Shown piece by piece: positions 6,188-11,770 of a stretch of DNA of 11,770 nucleotides (position 1 is its first letter; each line of letters opens with the position of its first letter). Made by a program: the position numbers and the translations under genes. Under the pieces are notes generated by a model, which did not search any database, had not been told where the DNA came from, and saw only the letters and a list, made by a program, of their open reading frames with translations. Source of the stretch: Acidimicrobiia bacterium (lineage in GTDB: Bacteria; Actinomycetota; Acidimicrobiia; Acidimicrobiales; AC-14); assembly GCA_019244985.1 (NCBI GenBank), contig JAFASB010000135.1, positions 1 to 11,770 on the forward strand. Direction: 5' to 3'.

Positions 6188-7921
6188 ATGGCGACGGGCG
6201 ACGAGCTGGCGGCGGCGGTCGAGGGCCAGACGATTCCGGGCGAGTTCGCGAAGACGGCCGCTCGCCGGGCTGACCTGACCGCGCTGCGGTGGCGGACGGC
6301 CGACGGCGGCTGGGGCGAGATGACCTGGCGGGAGTACGCCGACCGGGCTGCCCGCGTGGCCGGAGGGCTGCGGGCGCTCGGAGTCCAGCCCGGCGAGCGG
6401 ATCGTGCTGATGCTTCGCAACCGGCCCGAGTTTCACGTCGCCGACATCGGTGTCCTCTTGGCCGGCGCCACCCCGATCTCGATCTACAACTCGTCGTCGC
6501 CCGACCAGATCCAGTACCTGGCGTCGCATTCCGAGGCCGTCGTCGCCATCGTCGAGGATGTCGACTTCCTCGAGCGCTTCCTCAAGGTGGCCCCCGAGGT
6601 GCCGGGCCTGCGCAACGTCGTGGTGCTCGAGGATCCCGACGGGCTGGCGCCCCAAGACGTCGTGCGCTTCGACACCCTCCTCGACGCTGACCCCGTCGAC
6701 CTGGACGCCGCGGCCGCAGCCGTGCAGCCGGGCGACCTGGCCACGGTGATCTACACGTCGGGGACGACGGGTCCGCCCAAGGGCGTGATGCTCAGCCACT
6801 TCAACATCATCTGGACGACCGAGTCGACGCGCCGAGCCATCGGCTCTTCCATCGAGGGCTTCCGGCTGGTGTCCTACCTGCCGATGGCGCACGTCGCCGA
6901 GCGCAACGTCACCCATTACTTCCACGTGCTCGACGGCACCGAGGTGACCACTTGTCCCGATCCGGGGCAGTTGGCCGCGTACCTGCGTGACGTGCGCCCC
7001 AACTTCTTCTTCGCGGTGCCGCGCGTCTGGGAGAAGCTGTACGCCGGCGTGCACGCGGCGCTGGCGGCCGATCCGGCCAAGCAGGCCCAGATCGAGCAGG
7101 CGATGGAGGCGGGCGCCGTCGACGCGCTCGCCCCGGTGCGGGCCCAGATCGGCCTCGACGACTGCCGCGTCGCCTTCAGCGGCGCGGCGCCCATCCCGCT
7201 CGAGGTGTTCATGTTCTTCCTCAAGCTCGGACTGCCGATGTCGGAGATCTACGGCCTGTCGGAGTGCTGCGGTCCGATGACCTGGGAACCGTTCGACGTG
7301 CACCCCGGCACCGTCGGTCCGCCGATTCCGGGGTGCGAGGTGAAGCTGCTCGACGACGGCGAGGTGTGCTGCCGGGGCGGCAACGTGTTCCAGGGCTATC
7401 TGAAGGATCCCGAGAAGACCGCCGAGGTGCTCGACGACGACGGCTGGCTGCACACCGGCGACATCGGCGAGTTCGACGAGGACGGCTACGTGAAGATCGT
7501 CGACCGCAAGAAGGAGCTGATCATCACCGCGGGCGGCAAGAACATCTCGCCCGCCAACATCGAGGCCGCCCTGAAGTCCTTCCCGTTGATAGGGCAGGCA
7601 TGCGTGATCGGCGATATGAAGCCGTACGTCTCGGCCCTCCTCGTGCTCGATCCCGAGGTGGCGCCCGCCTGGGCCAAGTCCAGGGGGATCGAGACGGCGA
7701 CCATGGCCGACCTCGCCCGCCACCCCGACGTCGTCGCCGAGGTCGACCGCGTCGTAGCCGAGGCGAACGCCCGATTCAACCGGGTCGAGCAGGTCAAACG
7801 CTTCACGGTCCTCACCGAGGAGTGGCTCCCCGACTCCGAGGAGCTCACCCCGACGATGAAGCTCAAGCGCCGCGGCGTCCTCACCAAGTACGCCGAAGAG
7901 ATCGACGGCCTGTACTCGTAG
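6188..7921 (+). CDS. Long-chain fatty-acyl-CoA synthetase (AMP-forming, FadD15/FAA1-like)
   Basis: A 577-residue ANL-superfamily ligase that activates a carboxylic acid with ATP and joins it to CoA. The P-loop is YTSGTTGPPKG (189-199); further motifs are YLPMAHVAER (230-239), YGLSE (355-359), HTGDIG (422-427) and DRKKELIITAGGKN (439-452). The C-terminal block TPTMKLKRR (554-562) carries the probable catalytic Lys558. The wording of these motifs, with ITAGGKNISP and a C-terminal LTKYAEEIDGLY, is that of the long-chain FadD15/FAA1 branch, and the length is close to the family norm. The ATG at 6188 has a good GAGGGGG site. It diverges from the SDR operon and its stop directly abuts the stop of the MmgE/PrpD gene. 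A soluble or membrane-associated cytoplasmic enzyme; its acid substrate is unknown, but the context suggests a lipid-derived acid. Confidence 0.96.
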   Translation: MATGDELAAAVEGQTIPGEFAKTAARRADLTALRWRTADGGWGEMTWREYADRAARVAGGLRALGVQPGERIVLMLRNRPEFHVADIGVLLAGATPISIYNSSSPDQIQYLASHSEAVVAIVEDVDFLERFLKVAPEVPGLRNVVVLEDPDGLAPQDVVRFDTLLDADPVDLDAAAAAVQPGDLATVIYTSGTTGPPKGVMLSHFNIIWTTESTRRAIGSSIEGFRLVSYLPMAHVAERNVTHYFHVLDGTEVTTCPDPGQLAAYLRDVRPNFFFAVPRVWEKLYAGVHAALAADPAKQAQIEQAMEAGAVDALAPVRAQIGLDDCRVAFSGAAPIPLEVFMFFLKLGLPMSEIYGLSECCGPMTWEPFDVHPGTVGPPIPGCEVKLLDDGEVCCRGGNVFQGYLKDPEKTAEVLDDDGWLHTGDIGEFDEDGYVKIVDRKKELIITAGGKNISPANIEAALKSFPLIGQACVIGDMKPYVSALLVLDPEVAPAWAKSRGIETATMADLARHPDVVAEVDRVVAEANARFNRVEQVKRFTVLTEEWLPDSEELTPTMKLKRRGVLTKYAEEIDGLYS

Positions 7922-9469
7922 CTAGATGAGGCGCCAGAGGTCGTCGGCGTCGGTGTCGACAGCCTTGGCCAGGGCTTCGGTGCCGTCGTCGCCCCACAGC
8001 CAAGGGCCGTAGGTGGCCAGCTTGGCCCGGCTGACGGCCTCGGGGCCCTCGACGGTGTTGCCGGCGCCACCCCGTGGCCGCTCGCACTCGGCGACGCGCT
8101 CGGTGCCGTCGTTCATCGTGAGTCGAACGCGGGCCGGGAAGGTCATCGCGAAGGCGTCGACCGATGCCGGGTCCCAGAACGGCCGGCGGGAGCGCATCGT
8201 CGCCAGGTCGGGCGGCGGCCAGACCATGCGGCTGATGCCGCGCAGCTCGGGGCTGCCCCCGCGGCTGCGAACGCTGCTGGCGAGACGGGCCAGGCCGGCT
8301 TCTCCGGCGACGCGGCCGAAGGGAATGAGGGCACCGAAGGAATCGGTGGTCAGGCGGGTCAGGGTCCAGTCGTGCTGCAGGCGCACGCGCGCGGCGACCG
8401 ACTGCAGCTCGGCGGCGTTGGCCGTCAGCCACTCGTCGGACACCTGGGTGGGCGTGAGCTCGCCCGCCACGAGCGTCACCGCCACGTTCCAGGGCACGGA
8501 GAAGTTGATGGTCACCGGCGTGGGCACGGCGCTGCGAGAGACGGACGCGTAGGGCTCGGACATGCGGTTCATCTCGTACGTGAGGAGGCTGGCCTCGACG
8601 ACCACCCGCTGGACGTCGTCCGCCGCCGGCGGGCCGAGCTCCAGCAGGGCGTCGACCGTCGTGTCGAGGTAGGCGCAGCCGGGATAGGGCTTCACACACA
8701 GCGTCCTCGTTGCCCACCCCTCCCCGAGGCCGCCGAGCATGCCGGGTAGCGGAGCGTTGGCGAAGGCGGACAGGAAGCCTTCCGGATGCTCGAGTACGTC
8801 GAGCGGGCCGGTCACCCCCGCTGCCGCCAGCCGCGCCGCCCGAACGCCCGCCACCGAGGGCTCGGCCGCGGTGAGCAGCTTGGAGTCCGGAGCCATGAAC
8901 CCGGGGACAGTGGCACGAGGCGCCTGGTAGAGGGCGATGGCCAGGGCGTGGCCCAGCTGCACGGCATCGAGGCCGAGCAGGCGGCCGGCGGCCAGCGCTG
9001 CCCCGGCGACGTGGATGAACGACCACAGCTGGCCGTTCTGGGGGCCGACCAGGCAGGCCCCGCCGAGACGGGCCTCGACCTCGTTGGCGATCGTCTGGGC
9101 GACGAGCTGCTCGGACGCCGTGGAGCCCGTCGCCGCCGCCAGCACGAGGGGGACGAGCACACCGGAGTGCCCGGTGTGGCCGAAGCAGACGTAGTCGTCG
9201 AAGTCGAGGGCCATCGACAGAGCGGCGGCGCCGTACACCGCGTCGTCGACCGTGACCCGCCGTTGGGAACCGACGAGCGTGACCGGTCCGTCGCCGGCCC
9301 ACCCCTCGACCGCCTCGAGGATGTGGCGGGCGGCGGCGTCGCGGGTGGAGGCGGAGATCGACGCCAGCACCGACCGCCGCTGGTCGCGACACCGCGCCAG
9401 CACGTCGCCGGGGATGTCCCGCACGCAGAGACCGGCCGCCCACTCGCCGATCTCGGCAACCCGCGTCAC
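7922..9469 (-). CDS. MmgE/PrpD family protein
   Basis: A 515-residue protein of the MmgE/PrpD fold, which includes 2-methylcitrate dehydratase and cis-aconitate decarboxylase. Visible blocks are FDDY (90-93) followed by GHTGHSGVLVPLVLA (97-111), corresponding to the conserved substrate-pocket region, KPYPGC (260-265), and VPWNVAVTLVAGE (325-337) at the lid domain. The length is slightly above the usual 450-500. The start is GTG at 9469 with no strong ribosome binding site. No prpB or prpC neighbour is present, so a methylcitrate-cycle role is not supported; many family members have unassigned dehydratase, isomerase or decarboxylase activities. It follows the response regulator by 26 bases on the same strand and may be cotranscribed with it. 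Family membership is firm; the reaction is unknown. Confidence 0.9.
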   Translation of the reverse strand: MTRVAEIGEWAAGLCVRDIPGDVLARCRDQRRSVLASISASTRDAAARHILEAVEGWAGDGPVTLVGSQRRVTVDDAVYGAAALSMALDFDDYVCFGHTGHSGVLVPLVLAAATGSTASEQLVAQTIANEVEARLGGACLVGPQNGQLWSFIHVAGAALAAGRLLGLDAVQLGHALAIALYQAPRATVPGFMAPDSKLLTAAEPSVAGVRAARLAAAGVTGPLDVLEHPEGFLSAFANAPLPGMLGGLGEGWATRTLCVKPYPGCAYLDTTVDALLELGPPAADDVQRVVVEASLLTYEMNRMSEPYASVSRSAVPTPVTINFSVPWNVAVTLVAGELTPTQVSDEWLTANAAELQSVAARVRLQHDWTLTRLTTDSFGALIPFGRVAGEAGLARLASSVRSRGGSPELRGISRMVWPPPDLATMRSRRPFWDPASVDAFAMTFPARVRLTMNDGTERVAECERPRGGAGNTVEGPEAVSRAKLATYGPWLWGDDGTEALAKAVDTDADDLWRLI

Positions 9470-9495
9470 GGGCGTGAAGTCTGCCGCGTCGGAGG

Positions 9496-9930
9496 TCAGC
9501 GAGCCTGCGGGCTCGAGAGTCCCTGCAAGCGGCGGATGCGCCCCGATTCGAGAGCGGCGGGCGCGCTCGAGAGGACGTGGGCGACCGTTGCCAGCAGCGC
9601 GGCCGGCTCGAACGGCTTGGTGACGTACTCGTGGGCGCCGAGCTCCAGGGCGCGCGCGACGTCGCCCCCGCTCGCCTTGGCGGACAGCACGATCACGCGC
9701 ACGTCGGACCGGTGTTCGGCCAGCCGCTGGAGCACGCCCCAGCCGTCGATGACCGGCATCATCACGTCCAGCAGGACGAGGTCGGGCCGTTCCTCGAGGA
9801 TGCGGCGGATCGCCGTCTCGCCGTCGGCCGCCAGCAGGGTGTCGTACCCCTCCGCCTCTAGCTCGATTCGAAGCAGGAGGAGGACGTCGGGCTCGTCGTC
9901 GACGATCAGGACTCGCTGGGCGCGCTTCAT
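9496..9930 (-). CDS. Single-domain response regulator (CheY-like receiver)
   Basis: A 144-residue receiver domain with no DNA-binding or enzymatic output domain. Asp11 and Asp12 form the acidic metal pocket, Asp55 in LLDVMMP is the phosphoacceptor, Ser83 the conserved switch Ser/Thr, and Lys105 in TKPF the conserved lysine. The last 20-25 residues are a short tail with no recognisable domain. The ATG overlaps the kinase stop by four bases (ATGA) and has GAGGA about 6 bases upstream within the kinase gene. The kinase encoded directly upstream is its likely phosphodonor. Without an output domain it must act through protein contacts or a phosphorelay; the target is not shown. Confidence 0.96.
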   Translation of the reverse strand: MKRAQRVLIVDDEPDVLLLLRIELEAEGYDTLLAADGETAIRRILEERPDLVLLDVMMPVIDGWGVLQRLAEHRSDVRVIVLSAKASGGDVARALELGAHEYVTKPFEPAALLATVAHVLSSAPAALESGRIRRLQGLSSPQAR

Positions 9931-11477
9931 GATTGTCCTCGCTGTACCGCGTGCATCACGGACTCGGCTGCGCTCCGCGGGGCGGCGAGACCGACGTTGA
10001 ACGATGCGCCGCCATCGGGGCGCCCGGTGACGGTGATGTGCCCGCCCTGGCGCTCGACGAGCGTCTTGACCAGATACAGCCCTAGGCCCATGCCCGGCGC
10101 GGTAACGGCATTCCCGCGACTGAAGCGCTCGAACACCCGGGCGACGTCGGAGGCCGGGACGCCGGGACCGCGGTCGAGAACTGACACGCGCACGATGCGG
10201 CCTTCATCGCCCTCGGCCGACGCCTCGATCTCGACGGGAGCACTGCCGTGCACGAAGGCGTTGTCGACGAGGTTGATCAGCACCCGCTCGAGTGCTTCGG
10301 CGTCACCCTCGACACGGAGACCGGGCGTCACGCGCACTGCGACCTCTCGCCCCAATGCGGTCTGGGCCCGCACGACGTTGCGCACCACGTCGGCCAGGTC
10401 GACACTCTCGGTCTGCAGCATCGGCGCCGTCGTGCTGCGCTGCACGTCGAGGACCTCCTCGATGAGGCGCAGGAGGCGGTGGCTCTGGCGGTCGATGGTG
10501 TCGAGGAAGTCCGTCGTGACCTCCGGCTCGAGCTGGCGGCGCTGCATCGTCTGCACGCACCCGAGGATCGACGTCAACGGCGTCCGCAGCTCGTGGCTCA
10601 CGGTCGCGATGAACTCGCTCTTCATGCGATCGAGCTCGAGCAGCTCGGTCACGTGGTCCTTCTCGGCTTCGTAGAGGTGGGCGTTGGCGATGGACACCGC
10701 CGCGTGTTCGGCGAACAACCCGAGGGCCCGGAGGTCGTACTCGGTGAACGTGCGGTCGGCGGTGGCGTGGACGTTGAGGACCCCCAGGATTTCGTCCCGG
10801 TTGATCAACGGCACCGACAGCGCGCTGTCGACGGGCGCGTCCTGGAGCACGAGGTTCTTGAAGCGCTCGGTGCTCGCCGGTCCGGAGATCAGCAGCGCCT
10901 CCTGCTGCTGGACGACGTAGCCGGCGATGCTCTCACCGACCTTGAGGCGGGCGCCCTCGGCGTGGCTGTTGCCCCGGACGCAGACGGCCAGCAGCTCGTC
11001 GGGTGACTCCAGCAACATGATCGAACCGCCGTCGGCGGACAGCAGCTCGAGTGCGCTCGACAGAATGATGTCGAGGACCTGGGTCAGGTCGAGGACCGAG
11101 TTCACCGCCTTTCCGACGGTCACCAGGGCGGCCAGCTCCTTGAGGCGGTTCGAAAGGGCGGCGGTCAGCACGCGCTCGTCGAGCAGCATCCGCGTCAGGC
11201 GGCGGAGGTGGACCTCCTTCTCGAGCACGTAGAGGGCGAACCCCATCGTGAGGGCGACGAGGCACACCCGTACCGGGAGGTGCTTGAACAGCCCGACGGA
11301 CGTGGCCCCCGACGACGCCATGAGCACCAGGCCCGCGGCCAGGGAGGCCATGACGATGATCGCCACCATCCACAGCTGCCATCGCCGGCGCTCGACGGCT
11401 TCGAGCGACGGCGTCGAGAACTCCCGCAGACCGACGACCTTCGCCTCGCGGGCGAGCTCGTGCCGGTCAGGGGGCAT
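9927..11477 (-). CDS. Membrane-bound GAF-domain sensor histidine kinase
   Basis: A 516-residue kinase. Two membrane segments (about 34-55 and 67-86) are joined by a loop of only about a dozen residues, leaving little room for an external sensor. A short helical linker leads to a GAF domain (about 116-267), then HisKA with SHELRTPL (294-301; His295 is the phosphorylated residue), and HATPase_c with N-box NLVDNA (402-407), G1 DRGPGV (435-440) and G2 GMGLGLY (462-468). Sensing is therefore probably intracellular, through the GAF domain, or within the membrane. The ATG at 11477 gives a clean N-terminus; the ribosome binding site is weak (AGAGAG). Its stop overlaps the receiver gene. The GAF ligand cannot be read from sequence. 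Confidence 0.96.
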   Translation of the reverse strand: MPPDRHELAREAKVVGLREFSTPSLEAVERRRWQLWMVAIIVMASLAAGLVLMASSGATSVGLFKHLPVRVCLVALTMGFALYVLEKEVHLRRLTRMLLDERVLTAALSNRLKELAALVTVGKAVNSVLDLTQVLDIILSSALELLSADGGSIMLLESPDELLAVCVRGNSHAEGARLKVGESIAGYVVQQQEALLISGPASTERFKNLVLQDAPVDSALSVPLINRDEILGVLNVHATADRTFTEYDLRALGLFAEHAAVSIANAHLYEAEKDHVTELLELDRMKSEFIATVSHELRTPLTSILGCVQTMQRRQLEPEVTTDFLDTIDRQSHRLLRLIEEVLDVQRSTTAPMLQTESVDLADVVRNVVRAQTALGREVAVRVTPGLRVEGDAEALERVLINLVDNAFVHGSAPVEIEASAEGDEGRIVRVSVLDRGPGVPASDVARVFERFSRGNAVTAPGMGLGLYLVKTLVERQGGHITVTGRPDGGASFNVGLAAPRSAAESVMHAVQRGQS

Positions 11478-11513
11478 AGCTCTCTATCGGCTGCCCGACA
11501 GAGGGTGTTTAGG

Positions 11514-11536
11514 CCTATCGACCTATCGGCCTATGG
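11514..11536. repeat. Three direct repeats of CCTATSG with 8-base period upstream of the kinase gene
   Basis: CCTATCG at 11514, CCTATCG at 11522 and CCTATGG at 11530 start exactly 8 bases apart; a fourth related CTATCGG lies at 11484-11490. They sit in the 53-base gap before the kinase, and the last copy contains the stop codon of the upstream gene. They could be binding sites for a regulator or a short tandem duplication; no -10 or -35 can be assigned. Confidence 0.6.
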
Positions 11537-11770
11537 CCCGATGAGCAGCGAGCCGTTGATCTCGTGCGTGCCGGGGTCCACGTGGAAGTGGATCGTGTCC
11601 TGGCGGGTCTGGCCGGCGGGGACGCCGCCGATGCGGACCGGAACGCTCGTGCCGCCCAGATTCAGCTTCACGGATCCCTGCCAGTCGTGCTTGGTGTTGT
11701 TGGCGATGGGCAGGATGATCTTCACCTTGGTGGCGCTCTCCTGGCCGACCCGCATGTCGAGCCGGAGGCC
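11531..11770 (-). CDS. C-terminal fragment of a beta-rich protein, unrecognised, 5' truncated by window edge
   Basis: Seventy-nine residues up to the stop are visible and the frame stays open to the window edge, reading GLRLDMRVGQ at its start. The ATG at 11755 is in frame but lacks a ribosome binding site and lies within what looks like a beta strand, so it is probably internal. The text alternates hydrophobic and polar residues, with turns such as IGGVPAGQT and HVDPGTHEING, as in an immunoglobulin-like or CARDB-like domain. There is no cysteine and no terminal membrane anchor. It precedes the kinase on the same strand by 53 bases. I do not recognise the family; extracytoplasmic location is only a possibility. 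Confidence 0.7.
   Translation of the reverse strand, partial: GLRLDMRVGQESATKVKIILPIANNTKHDWQGSVKLNLGGTSVPVRIGGVPAGQTRQDTIHFHVDPGTHEINGSLLIGP

Noticed and set aside
6125..7723. 532-codon open frame antisense to the acyl-CoA synthetase
   Set aside because: It is rich in His, Arg, Gly and Val with no recognisable domain, and lies opposite a complete, motif-bearing gene. Long antisense frames are expected in GC-rich DNA.
2702..7921. A canonical cholesterol catabolism cluster
   Set aside because: The SDR, GMC and ligase genes are suggestive, but no ring-cleaving (Hsa/Ksh/Kst) genes or KstR-type operators are present.
7881..9443. 520-codon open frame on the same strand as the MmgE/PrpD gene
   Set aside because: It reads as arginine-rich text in a shifted frame; the overlapping frame carries all the family motifs.
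7922..9469. Methylcitrate-cycle prpD
   Set aside because: No methylcitrate synthase or methylisocitrate lyase gene is adjacent, and the family covers many other reactions.

Overview
The window is GC-rich, nearly fully coding DNA with strong G/C preference at third codon positions, GTG and TTG as well as ATG starts, and several 1-4 base start/stop overlaps. A UdgX-type uracil-DNA glycosylase, a SpoIIAA-like anti-sigma antagonist, a GH25-like secreted protein and a FadD-type acyl-CoA ligase together suggest an actinobacterium (Actinomycetota), perhaps an uncultured or environmental lineage. That placement is inference; there is no rRNA or other phylogenetic marker here.

Layout from left to right: (1) plus strand, the C-terminal third of an M3-family oligoendopeptidase cut by the window edge, followed closely by a secreted GH25-like protein; (2) minus strand, a STAS anti-sigma antagonist followed after one base by a UdgX-like glycosylase; (3) a divergently placed 57-codon acidic ORF whose stop shares the bases CTAG with the stop of the next minus-strand gene; (4) a compact minus-strand operon of three genes: an NAD(P)-dependent extended SDR, a lipocalin-like protein and a GMC flavoprotein oxidoreductase, with a 47-base palindrome at the junction of the last two; (5) divergent from that operon, a long-chain acyl-CoA synthetase; (6) minus strand, a membrane GAF histidine kinase, a stand-alone receiver and an MmgE/PrpD protein in tandem; (7) the C-terminal end of an unrecognised beta-rich protein at the right edge.

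Working picture: the SDR, lipocalin-like and GMC genes look like one oxidation module for a hydrophobic alcohol, sterol-like or long-chain substrate. The SDR and GMC enzymes would do redox chemistry, the small protein would act as a lipid-binding partner, and the divergent ligase could activate an acid product as a CoA thioester. The kinase and receiver overlap by four bases and form a two-component pair without a DNA-binding output. The STAS protein implies a partner-switching circuit whose kinase and phosphatase are elsewhere.

No CRISPR array, tRNA, rRNA, transposase or phage gene was seen, and no gap without a gene exceeds 100 bases. The best candidate for something undescribed is the SDR/lipocalin-like/GMC operon with its internal palindrome; the other genes are recognisable family members.
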